Part shown: positions 10,566-22,240 of the stretch, in pieces
How the letters are laid out: each line of letters begins with the position of its first letter
Position numbering within the stretch: the stretch's first letter is position 1
DNA from: Cryptomeria japonica
Taxonomy: Eukaryota > Streptophyta > Pinopsida > Cupressales > Cupressaceae
Reading direction: 5' to 3'
DNA: 64,000 nucleotides
NCBI RefSeq assembly: GCF_030272615.1
Contig: NC_081407.1
Coordinates: 147,743,744 to 147,807,743, forward strand
Translations under genes and position numbers: made by a program
The notes under the pieces: generated by a model
The model's database searches: none
Seen by the model: only the letters and a program-made list of their open reading frames with translations
Told to the model about the DNA's origin: nothing

Positions 10566-13500
10566 CTAGTCTAGCACGTCATCTACCCCCCGATCTTGCT
10601 GATCAATGTTTCGGGAAGGCAGGGAACACGCTAGAGGAGGAACATCCAACACAGCAGATGGAGCTATCACAAGATCCAAACAAGGGCTATGTTCATATCC
10701 CAAGCCGCGGTGTTCTTGTCTAGGAGCTAGGATAAGTGCTTTAGAAAATTTGTTAGATAAATGGTTATCAATATCAACAAGTTCATATTCACTATCAGAA
10801 TGAATAGGAGAAGTAGCATTTTCATCATGAATAACATTTTCATCTATATCATCATCAAGATTTATAAAAATAGGATCTTTAACTCGCACAAGATCAAGAC
10901 CATCATGCATCTTATGTTTAGGAGATTTCGGCTCAATCGTCGGCTGAGGAGAAAATGGAATAATGCTTGTTGAAGGTGTTTTTGGGGATTGCAAAGTTTG
11001 AGCTCTAAGACGGCGCTTTCGCCGGCGTTCACATGCAGAACGATTTCGTCTAGTCTTAGTAGGAAGTTGAGAAGATTGAGGAGGAGGAATGTTCTCATCC
11101 TTATCACTTGGGTGTTTAGGTTGTGGTCTCTTAAGATGAACAATAGGAGAATAGGAAGGTCTCTTCTCTCCATAAGAGGAAGGAGGAGGAACTGCTCCAT
11201 ATAAAGGAGGATTATTTGGTTTTGGAAGGAGACCAAGTCCATCATGACGAGGAAGGATAGGTCTACTTTTAGGAAGTTTATTAATCATAGGCATAGTTAC
11301 ATCCATAGTGATGGGTTGGGAATCTTCTTGAGGAAAGACATTAGTTTTATCTTTCAAAGGAAGAACTTCCTTCTCAAGAATGATAGCAATGTCAAGTTTA
11401 GGTGTTCTAGGTTCACTTAGAGATAGGATCATATCTGTTTTCCACTTTTGATAAGATTTGAAAAGATGATCAGTTCGCGGAGGAAGAGATTGGAATTGTT
11501 TAGGCCAAAAGTAATCAAGAGGAATGCTAGAAGTTCTTTCAGCTGGTTTAAAGAGACTATGATTGATAGTAACAAATTCACCATTATGGGGAAATTTCAA
11601 ACACTTGTGAATAGGAGAAGCGATAGCTTCCATGGAAGATAGCCAAGGATAGCCAAGCTTCACATGAAATTGTTCAGAAGATGGAATAATAGCAAAGTTC
11701 ACATCAAGGGATTTGTTACGGACCTCAATAGGTAATGTAATAGAACCAATTGCAGGAGAAGAAAATGCATCAAATAGTTTCACAACCACATCTGTTTCAT
11801 CATAGATTACTTGATTCAATTGCAAAGTAAAAAGAAATTCTTCAGTAATGACATTAATCATACAAGAAGGATCAATAAGCACTCCACGGCAAGGTGTGTT
11901 CTTGACTTTTGCAACTATATATAAAGGACCATCAGGTGCCCTGATAGTTTCACTGGAATCGAATGTGATGGAAGGTTCTTTAGGGATTTTCTACTGCTCT
12001 ACAAAATTAATCACATTCGGAGTCATAGACACAAGATCATCAGGTGAAACAGAGGAATCAGTAGTATCAATCGCATTAGAGGTATGAGAAGGCAATGGAT
12101 CAGTGAAAATCTGAAGATTTTGGTTAGGAGGAGCTACAGATGTATTGCCTTTATCATTCACTCCAGAAACAGAGATAGTATTATTATCAATCAAATCTTG
12201 AATTTTACCCTTTAAAGCAAAACATTTTTCAGTATCATGCCCAAGTTGACGATGAAATTGACAAAAAGATTTGTTATCAAAATAGGGTGAATTAATCTTT
12301 GCAGGATCAATTTGCCTTATAGGAGGAAGAGTAAGCACATTTTGTTCCAATAACTTATTCATAATACTATGCAACGATTCATTCAAAGGAGTAAACTTTC
12401 TTTCTCTCTTGAAAAACTTAGAAATAGGAGACACACCTGATGCTGCATTCACATTGTTGTTGATGATGTTTTCATTGAATTTAATGGACTCTCTGTTTGG
12501 TTTAAACTTCCCAAATGGTTGTTGACTACTATCACCCTTATCACTTGGAGTCATAGGATGTGATTGTTCCATTTGACTCACAGTCAGTTGATAATGGTGA
12601 AGAGTTGCGCACAACTGTTGGAAAGAAGTAAACTCAGAAAACATGAGTTTTTCTCTAATGTCTTTTTGTAAATTGGAAATAAAGATTCTTTGAATATCAT
12701 TGTCAGGCACTGGAAAAGAAATTTGAGCATACAAATGCTTATATCTACCAATGAAATCAGTCACTTTTTCTTTAACACCTTGTTTACAATGCATTAAATC
12801 AATCAAAGTAACTTTAGGACTTATATTGTTTTGAAATTGTTGAATGAAAGCATTTCCAAGTTGTTCGAAAGAAGTAATAGAATAGGAAGGCAATGAGCAA
12901 TACCATTGTAGGGCTTTGTCTCTTAATGTTCTAGTAAACAATTTTGCAAGCAACCTTTCGTCATAAGCAAAATCAGTACATATTGTTTGAAAGGTGTTAA
13001 CATGTGTTAGAGGATCACCCTTACCATTATAAAGCTCCAAATGCGGAATTTCAACATGTTTAGGGGGAATAGCTCGAACAATGTCAAGAGAAAGTGGACT
13101 CGCAACATCAAATGTGGGCACACTAAACTTAGATTGATTCATAGAGGCAATTTGTTGCTGTAAAGAAGAGACAGTTTGTGCAAGATTATTAATTGTCGCT
13201 TTAGTCGAAGAGTTCATATTAGACATGTTAGATTGTGATGGGGGTGTTATGTTATTGAAAGAAGGTAGAGAGTAAGGTGGCGGGACCCTATGATAATTAG
13301 TCATAGGAGATGATTGGACAGGAGGAACACTACAAGGAGGAATGGAATGATTAAACAAGTTGCCCCCATGCGTCATGTTCATTTGTGGTGATATAATAGG
13401 AACACTCACTGAAGGAATGAATGAAGAAGTTGGATTGAATGAAGGAAGAGGGTTAATTGAAGAAGAGGGATTGCCCCCATGACTGGTGATCATAGGAGGA

Positions 13501-13997
13501 ATGTCTTGTGTTGAAGTAGTCATTATGTTTGATGTAAAAGTAGGTATACTAGCAATGGGATTCGTCAAAGGAATAGAATGATTGTCTTGAGTAGGAGGTT
13601 GTGTATAACCTAAGGGTTCAGCACAACTTTTCATAGGCATCACATTTGAATCCACAATGTGTGCAATACCACGCAAAATATCAATTCCATTCTTATCACT
13701 TTGAAGCATACGTTTTAGACCCTCAATTAAAGGAAGAGCTTGACTATCGGGATACTCATGAGACATCCACTGTCGAAAATCGTCAAATTGGTTATCCAAT
13801 TTTGAAATTTGTTCTACAGAAACCTCATGGAGAGCTTCTTCATCATTAAGAGGATTAGAGGAATTACCCATGTCCTCGTTAAAAAAACCATTCAAATTAG
13901 GTTCCATCTCCTCAGTAATTAAACCTTGGAAAGACTTAATTCTAAGGCTTCGTCTAACGGGAATAGTGTAAGTAGGACTTATTGTTGTAAAACTCAT
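10566..13997 (-). pseudogene. Element A gag-protease-like polyprotein, one in-frame stop
   Basis: One frame runs about 1140 codons from ATG at 13997, broken only by TAG at 11991-11993; the downstream frame (11882-10566) is in the same phase. The first 668 residues are a gag: a Pro/Ser/Asn-rich N-terminal half, a retrotransposon gag core containing RTLRDKALQWYCSLP, and near residue 580 a Cys/His finger CQFHRQLGHDTEKC typical of Tat/Athila-type gypsy gags. After the stop, VLIDPSCMINVITEEFL resembles the start of a retropepsin fold, but the catalytic D-T/S-G reads D-P-S. A Pro-rich and Arg-rich tail (TKTRRNRSACERRRKRRLR) follows, ending GVDDVLD. Element B has Gln at the stop position, so the stop is probably a C-to-T change. 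No RT, RNase H or integrase follows. Confidence 0.88.
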
Positions 13998-14627
13998 GCA
14001 CTAGAGAGAGAGAAGATTTTGAATTTTAGAGGTAGCAATTTTTAGTAAAATCAGCCAATCTTCTAGATTTAAGCTGTTAAATACAATCAGGACAATCTCC
14101 CGAAATTTCGAAAAAAATGTCCGGGACCGTGGCACTCGGAGTGCACACGGTCCTCGCAACTTTTTTCGAAATTTGCAGGGATGAAAGTTATGATGATTTT
14201 GCAGCTAACCTAAAAAAATTGAGTGATTTTACGATCTGTAGATAGGCCAAATTAAAGTTGCAATCTCAAAATTGAACCCTACCAAGATTGTCGAAAAAAT
14301 GCAAAATTTGAATTTTGAAAAAGAGAGGGAAACTGAAATTTTGAATTTTATGATTTTAGAGGGAATGTCAAAAGCAATGCAAGTTTTGAAATTTGAAAAT
14401 TGACTCAATTTCACGCAAAATTCAATTCTGAAAGCGGAAATCAAAGTTGTTGTAATTAAGCACTTAATTTCAAAAGTCACAAATTGCAAAAATTTGAATA
14501 AATCACTGGAATTTCGAATGAATGATAACACACTTTTCAGATTTAGGATAGTAAGAAACACAATTTTGACACAAATTTCAATTTCAACAATTTTTGAATG
14601 ATTAGAAGCCTTAATCCAAGCAATCAC
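13998..14627 (-). other. Element A 5' leader
   Basis: AT-rich leader between the 5' LTR and the gag start, with many AATTTTGAAATTTG words. A 162-codon frame in it (14229-14717) crosses the LTR boundary and shows only low-complexity Phe/Ile/Lys; I do not treat it as a gene. Confidence 0.6.
14101..14175 (-). repeat. Leader hairpin, arms about 36 bp
   Basis: CGAAATTTCGAAAAAAATG and GGGACCGTGGCACT pair with AGTGCACACGGTCC and CTTTTTTCGAAATTTG around a 3-bp centre. The core (GGCACYCGGMGTGCACACGGTCC) is also present in both LTRs of element A (about 8990-9015 and 15001-15025). It may be a packaging or dimerisation structure, by analogy with retroviral leaders (inference). Confidence 0.7.
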
Positions 14628-15894
14628 TAGATTTAGGAAAAATCGAACCCTAGTCGTTCTCCCCTCCCCAACTCCGAGGAGGGAGAAGGGAGAGTCACTA
14701 GGGTTGATGGTTTTCACTTAGGAGGGACTATACATTCAAAAGAGGGGTTGAAACCCACAAGATCCAATCCCACGCAATGCAAGATTGGATTCTATATGAG
14801 TTTCAAGGGTTGTGATAGCAAGGATACCCTCTTTTGTAAAGAATGTAGATGGAAAGATTGAACTAGGAATGCATAGAAAGTGATAAAGATTCGCTTATAA
14901 ACTAAGATAGGGATATAGGATGAAGCTGTGGACCTGGAATTAGCAGTAAAATGTCGATACGGCGCTATCCTGCAAATTTGAGCAAAAGTTGATAGGACGA
15001 TGGCGCCCGGCGTGCACACGGTCCTCCGAAAAATCCGCGAAACGAAGGGGGATCTGTTCGTCTCTGCACAAGGATTCCAGATCTTCAATTTCAGCCATGT
15101 ACCTGCAACCTACACACAGAAAAGCGAAGATGATTGGGGGGTTAGGGATTAGGGGTTTGCCCTTAGGTCAAACCCCGGTTTTGGAATTAACCAAGAAATG
15201 AGAAATGCTGTAAATGTAATGTAAAACAAGTACTAGTACCTTGTTGTAAGGATGTTTGTATCCTTATGTGCGAAGGTATAGATGTTGTTGTTTGTTGTAT
15301 GTTGTATGTTGTAGCATGTAATGTGTTGTAAGTGATCTCCTCTTCAATGGTTGAATCCTTGTCTTGAATGCAACACTTAGCCTTGAATGGAGACTTAGAA
15401 TGATCAATTGCTTGAAGGAATGCTTGAATGCTTGAATGCTTGAATGTTTGAGTATCATTTCCGTGCTTTTTATGTCATATCAAATGAGAGAGGAAAATTT
15501 AGTTTATATACTTGTCAATTAGGGCTAATAAACTGATTTTCCCGACCTTAGGACAACCAGGAAAGTTTATTTTCCAAATTGCAAACAAAAGGACCCAAAG
15601 CCCCATAGGAGATCGGGCCCAAAATAGGGCCAGGGACCAGGGCGCTGGGCACCATGGTCCTGGGGGACCAGGGCACTGGGCGCCCTAGTCCTGAAGGACC
15701 AGGGCGCTGGGCGCTCTAGTCCCACCTCCCGGGATAGCAGGGTGCAAAGGAGGTTCAGGCCAGGGTGCAAGAAAATGCAGTTTTCAGTATCATAAGCAAG
15801 TTTCGGGGTCTCCATTCAGGTTTAGTGTTGCGTCGCCATCGTGAAGACCCAAATGCAGTCAAAATTGCAAGTGTCACAATTTTAGGACGCTACA
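14628..15894 (-). repeat. Element A 5' LTR (about 1267 bp)
   Basis: Pairs with 8617-9821. It carries 66 extra bp at about 15636-15712, made of two more copies of a 33-bp GACCAGGGCGCTGGGCGCC-type unit. The left boundary is uncertain because the last eight or so bases differ from the partner LTR. Confidence 0.85.
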
Positions 15895-15904
15895 AGCCTA
15901 AAGT

Positions 15905-18076
15905 GTGACACAGATCCGTATGATCACCCATTTACAAAAAGATATCAGGGAAAAGCTTCTTTTGTCTGATTTTACTTCCTTTCCGAAGTTGTGCACAACA
16001 CTCCACAATTATCAATTGGCTATGAGTCAAATGGAGCAATCCACTACTATGGCTCCGAGTGATAAGGGGGAGAGTGTTCAACAACTGTTTGCGAAGTTCA
16101 AACCAACAAAAGGCTTCATCAAGTTCAATGATCCAATCAACAACAACCATGTGAATGCTACAACAGGTGTGCCTCCTATTTCAAAACTTTTCCAAAGAGA
16201 AAGAGAGTTTACTCCTTTGAATGAATCTTTGCATAGTATTATGTCTCAATTATTACATAGAAATGTTATCAAGCTTCCTCCTATAAAACAAGTTGATCCT
16301 TCCAAACTTGCATCTCCTCATTTCGATAACAATTCCTTTTGCCAATTTCATTGTCAACCTGGTCATGATACTGAGAAATGTTTTGCATTAAAAAATAAGA
16401 TTCAAGACTTGATTGATAATAATACTATATCTGTGGTAGGTGTGAATGATAAAGGGAATAAATCAGTTGCTCCTAATCAAAATCTTAATATTTTCACTGA
16501 TCCCTCACCATCTCATACCCCTAATGTTATTGAGATTGTGCCTAATTCTCTCTCTTCTGAAACATTCATCTATATGGCTCCAAATTTGGTTAATATGGTA
16601 GAAACACAAGATACACCTAAGGATCCTTGTATTACATTTGACCCCAGTGAGACCATTAGAGCACCTAATGGCCCTTTATACATAGTTGCAAAGGTTAAGG
16701 ATATCCCTTGTCGTCATGCCCTGATTGATCCCTCTTGCATGGTTAATGCCATAACTGAAGAGTATCTTTTCACTTTACAATTGCATAAACCACTATATGA
16801 TTCTTCTAATGTAGTTGTGAAGTTATTTGATGGCTTCTCTTGTCCTACCATTGGTTCTATCACTCTTCCTATGGAGGTTCATGATAAATCCATGGATGTT
16901 GACTTTGTTATCATACCTTCTTCTGAGAAATTCCATGTGAAGTTGGGCTATCCTTCGCTATCTTCCATGAAGGCCATTTCTTCTCCAATCCACAAGTGTC
17001 TTAAATTTCCTCACAATAGAGAAATCATAACTGTGAACCATAGCTTATTTTTTCCATTGGAAAGAAGCTTTGGTGTTCCTATTGATCTCTTTTGGCCTAA
17101 GCAATTTCAATCTCTTCCATTAAGGAGTGATGGTATTTTTCAATCTTATCAAAAATGGAAGAATGATATGATATTATCCTTAAGTCAACCTAGATCACCA
17201 ATACTTGACATTCCTATTATTCTTCAAGATGAGGTTCTTCCCCTCTCGAATAGAACTAATCTTCCTCCTAAGGAAATTCGTCCACCTACTCCTATGGCTG
17301 TGACTTTACCTTCTCTTAAGGAGAACCCCAATATTCTTCCTAAGGTTAGACCTATCCCTCCTCCCCATGACAGACTTGGTCTCCTCCCTACACCTAATAT
17401 TCCTCCTTTCTATGGCACAGTTCTACCTCCTTCCTCTTATCGAGAGAAGAGGCCTACCTTTCCTATTGTTCAACCAAAAATACCTCAACCTAAACCTTCC
17501 ACTATTAAGGGGAACGCCATTCCTACTTCTTCAAGTGTTCCTCCTCCTTCTCAGCCTTCCACTAAGACTCGACGAAACTGTTCTATGAGAGAACATCGAT
17601 GAAGATGCCGCATTGGAGCTCGTGAAGATATCCCTCAAAATAGTCAATCTCCTCAAACTCCAACAGTTGACATGATTCCCTTTTTTCCTAATCATGATAT
17701 TGAACCAACATCTCCTAATCATAAATTGCATAAAACATGTGATGCTTTTACTCCTATTCATGTTCTTGCTCCTCTTACCTTAAACTTTGATGAAGAAATG
17801 AGAAAAAATGTTATTCATAATGGTAACACAACTCCTAATGCTTTTGATAGTGATTATGAGTATGTTGATGTGGACAAACATTTATCGAATGAGTTTTCAC
17901 AAACTTTAATCTTAGCTCCTAGAATCAAACAAAGTGACTTACAACATGAGCATAGTCCTTGTTTGGATCTTGTGATAACTCCATCTATTGTGCTCAATGT
18001 CACTCCTCTAGCATGTTGCTTGCCTTCCCAAAATAGTGATCAGCAAGATCAGGAGGTGGATGTTGTGCTAGATTAG
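15905..18076 (+). pseudogene. Element B gag-protease-like ORF, 5'-truncated
   Basis: Starts inside gag at the block equivalent to LQKDIREKLLLSDFTSF, so roughly 420 N-terminal residues of the family are missing. The Cys/His finger reads CQFHCQPGHDTEKC. The protease-like block reads ALIDPSCMVNAITEEYLF, again with D-P-S in place of D-T/S-G. The Pro-rich tail and the final QQDQEVDVVLD match element A. The only internal stop is TGA at 17600-17602 in the basic tail, where A has Arg; CGA to TGA is a C-to-T change. Conservation of the same start-to-stop layout in two diverged copies shows that this pol-less ORF is the normal form of the family. Confidence 0.87.
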
Positions 18077-18775
18077 CAATATTAGCACTACAGATCTTTC
18101 TATCTCCTTTCTTTCTCTTTTGTGACCATTCTTCTATATGTATCCATGTTCTTCTATTGTTTCCTTAATGTCTCCTTGGGGACAATGAAAAGCATTGAGA
18201 TCTTCTCTTCGTCTCTTTCATGTTGACTCAAAAGACATCTTCCCTTCCCTTTCTACTAAGGTAGTGTCCTTCTTTGGGGAACGAAGATTATTATATGCAT
18301 ATACATACATGATATGCATGAGTTATCATACAGCATACTAACCTCGAGGAAAGTGACAGTACCTCATGTTTTGTGTTCATTATCCTTGGGTTTATAACTC
18401 GATTGGAGGCTAAATCCTTGTGATAACATGCTCCCTCTCTTCTCTCCCTCTTGGGTGTATCCTACCTTAAAGCAATCGCTCCTAATAAGGCGCATGCGAT
18501 CACTTTAACATGGGGGCATACACTCCGCTCATACTTTCCTTTTCTTTGTAATCTTTTGTATCCTTGCTTTCATGACTCATAGTGAAGGGAACTTTTCTAA
18601 TTGCAGTCATGGTTCTCCCCTTCTTGATCTTCTATTTTAGTTTGTCAATAGAAGTCATAAGATCCTAAGTCCACTAGGGGCTTGGCACATCTTTCCTCCT
18701 TGATGTGGTGGAAGTCTTTCAATCTTATTTCCTTGTAATTTACTGACTGTATTGGCATATGCTTATACTCCCCCT
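18077..18775 (+). other. Element B 3' untranslated region
   Basis: Non-coding stretch between the ORF and the polypurine tract, homologous to 9837-10565 on the other strand. Confidence 0.7.
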
Positions 18776-18790
18776 AAAGTGGGGGCTAAA
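18776..18790 (+). other. Element B polypurine tract
   Basis: AAAGTGGGGGCTAAA immediately before the LTR start TGTAGTGTCA. Confidence 0.9.
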
Positions 18791-19342
18791 TGTAGTGTCA
18801 TAAAATTGTGACCCTAGTAATTTATGACTGCATTAGGGTCCTCACGCATTCAAACTCGAATCCTCTATCTTGATCGGAGACCAGAGAGTGCTCGGCTTGC
18901 AAAAACAACTTCTTCCTTGGCCTCTGCATCACTCTATCTGCACTCTGCCTTGGAGAAAGGGGTAGGATAGGGGTGTGGCACCCCTGTCCCTCCTTACACA
19001 AGGGAATGGTGCCCTTTTCCTCCCAGGACAGGAGCATGGCACCCTTTTCATCCCAGGATAGGGGCGTGGCGCCCCTGTCCCTACCCTATTTTGGGACAAG
19101 TTCTTCCTAGAGCATGCATTGTGGGTTTTGTAGTGAGCAGGAAATCTCCTTGATGTCGGCCCGTGACAAAATTCAAATCCTTCAAACATGTATTTAAGGG
19201 GGCATTATCTCTCTCATTTATATAAGTTGGATGAGTTCAATAGGTGGAATTTTGATAAAGTCATAAGAAATCAAGAGCATTCAAGCATTCTTTTCCAACA
19301 TTGAGCATTTTCAAGTCTCCCTTCAAGGCTAGGTTTTTCATT
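18791..19342 (+). repeat. Element B 3' LTR, piece 1
   Basis: Begins TGTAGTGTCATAAAATTGTG, like A's TGTAGCGTCCTAAAATTGTG. It contains three GGGGYGTGGCRCCCCTGTCC-type repeats (about 18970-19085) where A has the GACCAGGGCGCTGGG repeats. It is cut at 19342 by copia-1. Confidence 0.85.
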
Positions 19343-19480
19343 TGTTGGCATTATGGATGAATTGATTGTGTTGCATTGATGTTTTATCATTGATGTCAAC
19401 ACTAGCTATTATGATTGGTTACTAATAGACAAGTTTTGGTTACTGGTAGAATATCTAGTGTTACTGGTAGAAGAGACTAT
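19343..19480 (+). repeat. Copia-1 5' LTR, piece 1
   Basis: First 138 bp of the LTR, matching 34570-34611 followed by 47280-47385. It ends at the ACTAT target of the inserted LARD-type element. Confidence 0.87.
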
Positions 19481-20938
19481 TGTAGACGAATAAAAATGAC
19501 CATATTCCTAAATGAATATTTTATGTTCATTTCTCTATTTAATTAAATCCAATTTAATTAAATTACCCGCATTCCTCTATTTAATTAAGTAAATTACTCA
19601 ATTTATTTAAATTAAATTCACTAGACTTATTTTTACCATTTAATGAATAAATCATTTTATTCAATTAAATCCCCCCTATCCACTTTTAATTAAATTCAAA
19701 TTTAATTAAATAGTTATCCTAAATTGAATAAATATAATTTATTTAATTTCCCCAAATTACAACCAAATTGAATTAAATTAACTTTATTTCAATTGAATCC
19801 TATTATCCCTCCATCCACTTGCATTTTCCTACATCTCCCACTTGCATTCTAAAACCTATTTCTAATCCCTTCTAGACTCTTCTAATCGCTTCTAATTAGC
19901 CTAACCCATCTTCTAAACTTTGTCACATCCCTAAGCAAAGGGAAGTCACTTCTCAAACCCTTAAAGTCTTTGATAACCATTAAAGGCTTCAAGTCTTCAA
20001 CCACTTAATTTTCCAAAGTCTCCCAAACCATTAATGGTTAATTCAACCCTCTTACATGGTTAGAGACTTTTTGCCTAACTTAACCTTCATCCAACCCAAG
20101 GGTCTCATCAAGCCTTTAATGCTTTGACCATTATTATCTCTTAACCATTTGCACAAGAGTTTATCCTTGGATTAACTCTTAATCTAATGGGTAAGCCTAA
20201 CTTAAGCTTAACCCTTATCTCTAGATAACCATAAGGTCTTCTTAGGCATTTAATGCTTCCAACCCCTTCTCTCAACCCAACCCTATGTTGACACTTGTCA
20301 CCATTTCATTGGTGCAAATTGCAAACATAGATCCCCAACTTTCAAACTCAACCTTTGATCAACTCTTTCAATCCTGACCATCCATTGCCCTGTTTTTGCT
20401 ATAAATAGAGCTCTCATTCCTCCATTTTGAGATATCATACAAGTTTGTAGTATCATACTTATGCTCAAATACATTCAAGCTTCCATACCATTTTATGCTC
20501 ATCATTTTAGCCTCTCTTTTAGATAGAAATTAGTCTAAATATGCATGCTTAGAATACTTTCTTTATCATTTAGCTCAATCATAGACTAATATATCATGTT
20601 AGGATAGTATTTATACTAACCTTGTCACCTTATAGCTAGTTTATTGCATTTCTAGAATCATGCATAGCTTAGGATGCATCTCATATTAAATCAACAAAAA
20701 GCATCCCTCGTTCTTGCATTTGCCATCCCTAAACCATTTTTCTCAGTGATCTGAGAGCAAAAACATTGGTTTGAGGAACTGTGTAAGATAGAGAACCATG
20801 GGACCAACCTTGAGAAGCTAAGTGATACTTCATTACTCCATAGCTTGCACCAGGAAGTCTTGTGAGTGTGTAAGCAACGCTCCATAGAGCTCCATTTTTC
20901 ACATTTGGAGTTCTATCGACCCGCTTTTCCCGCATACA
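19481..20938 (+). repeat. LARD element 5' LTR (1458 bp)
   Basis: Starts TGTAGACGAATAAAAATG and ends CCCGCATACA. Only scattered substitutions separate it from 28939-30396. A TATAAATAG box lies near 20399. A ladder of TTTAATTAAATT words fills the first 250 bp. Confidence 0.93.
20399..20408 (+). promoter_or_regulatory. TATA box of LARD LTR
   Basis: GCTATAAATAGAGCTCTC is a canonical plant TATA context, preserved identically at about 29858 in the 3' LTR. Transcription probably starts some 30 bp downstream. Confidence 0.7.
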
Positions 20939-20942
20939 TTTC

Positions 20943-20959
20943 TGGCACCCACTATGGGG
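20943..20959 (+). other. LARD element primer-binding site
   Basis: TGGCACCCACTATGGGG begins four bases after the LTR end. The form TGGCNCCCACNNTGGGG is that of Ty3/gypsy primer sites and differs from the tRNA-Met site of the copia elements. Confidence 0.75.
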
Positions 20960-21028
20960 TATTACCCCATATATCTAATCAGTTTTGAAATATATCCACT
21001 TTTGCAGGTCCGCAGAAAATAAAAATCA

Positions 21029-21290
21029 GCACGTGGGAAACATTCTTTGGCGCATCCAGTTAACAGTCTAGCGCATCCCGCTTATTGTTTAGCGCGTGGG
21101 GTCTATACTCTAGTGCGTGAAGTCCTTTGTTTAGCGCATGACTTCCACTAATCATTTCTTGTAGGTATCAACATGGGAGAAAAATAGAGTAGCACATTGG
21201 AAAAACAACTTAGCACATTGAGGGTACATAATAGCGCGTAGGTGCTTTTTCTTAGTGCATAGACATCATTTCTTAGCGCATAGAGTTGGC
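21029..21290 (+). repeat. AGCGCRTGG degenerate array, cluster 1
   Basis: About ten units of 20-30 bp, each holding TTTAGCGCGTGG or a variant (GGCGCATCC, AGTGCGTGA, AGCGCATGA) followed by a variable spacer. A second cluster with the same core lies at 23332-23700. Confidence 0.8.
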
Positions 21291-21339
21291 AGAGCCAAAA
21301 ATTTATGACAAAGTCAAAAATTAGGATTGTGAGAGGCAT

Positions 21340-21430
21340 AATATATATGGAATATAACATTTAAGTATAAGTGACATTTACTCTTCTCTTTTCTCTTTCT
21401 TATACTTTAAGTTATATTCCATATATATTG
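21340..21430. repeat. Inverted repeat, 34-bp arms
   Basis: AATATATATGGAATATAAC at 21340 pairs with its complement ending near 21430; the arms continue through TTTAAGTATAAG. The loop of about 24 bp is CT-rich. Confidence 0.85.
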
Positions 21431-21689
21431 TCAGGATGTTTGAGAGGGGTTTCGGACCTCTAGGAGTTATAATGCAAAATCTAGTTTTTGGAAGATCTTC
21501 CAAATTTCAAACTTAGTCAAATTTCAGGGCATTTCAAGATCAGGATTGTAAAATTTGTAACCAAGATCAAAATTTAGGCTTGTGTAAGCTCACACTAACA
21601 TTTGATCACTGACTGTGTGCAGATTCTAATATTTTTTGTGTAGGGGAAGGAGTTAGTTTAGAGGCTTTAAGTTTCTTTTTTTACTTTCT

Positions 21690-22240
21690 TTCAACCAAAG
21701 CCGGTTAAAAAGAACTCACCTTTCTTTTTTTGCAAAAGCTTAAAATAAACCTCATCATTTCATTTGGATGCATAAAATGAACTTCATGCCTTCCTTTTTG
21801 GTGTTTTAAAATAAAACTTCATCTTTTCTTTATTGCAAGGTAAAAAGAACAACAAACTTCATATTTGCTTTCTTGCAAGATCATAGGAAAAACACTTCAT
21901 TTTGGAAGCTGTAAAAAGAACCAACAATCTTTACTTTGGCAAAAGTTTTAAAAAGAACCTCACCATCCTTCGGTGTTTAAAAGGATTCACTTCATTTTGC
22001 AAAGTAAAAGAACCTCATCTTCATTTTGTGCAAGGCAAAGAGGGAAAGTTTTCCCCTATCGACTTTAATTTTGTTGACCAAACATCACAATTTACTTTGT
22101 TGACCAGGCTTGTTTTACAAAGGTTTTTGGAAATGCACACTTTGCTATGAAGGGTTAAAAGGAACACCATGCTTTTTGGAGCAACATCTCCAAGTAGAAG
22201 TTAGCAAATCATTGTCTTGAAGGCTAAAAAGAACAACTTG
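21690..22240 (+). repeat. AAAAAGAAC/CTTCATTTT degenerate tandem motif
   Basis: Repeated phrases of the form TTTAAAAAGAACCTCATC and CTTCATTTTGCAA, spaced 50-70 bp. No stable unit length. Open frames here (such as 21902-22150) are repeats of Lys-Arg-Thr words, not a gene. Confidence 0.6.

Larger units (their letters stand above)
8617..15894 (-). mobile_element. Element A: gag-only Ty3/gypsy LTR retrotransposon
   Basis: Two direct LTRs flank about 4.8 kb holding one gag/protease-like ORF and no reverse transcriptase, RNase H or integrase. The LTR begins TGTAGCGTCC and ends GCTTTACA in element orientation. The target duplication AGCCT is exact at 8612-8616 and 15895-15899. The polypurine tract lies immediately inside the left LTR. 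This is the layout described for TR-GAG elements, which must borrow pol proteins from autonomous relatives. No clear primer-binding site is visible next to the right LTR. Confidence 0.88.

Noticed and set aside
14229-14717. 162-codon ORF in the element A leader
   Set aside because: Low-complexity Phe/Ile/Lys sequence crossing the LTR boundary.
20691-20935. Minus ORFs repeated at 30149-30474
   Set aside because: LTR sequence of the LARD element; duplicates reflect the two LTRs.
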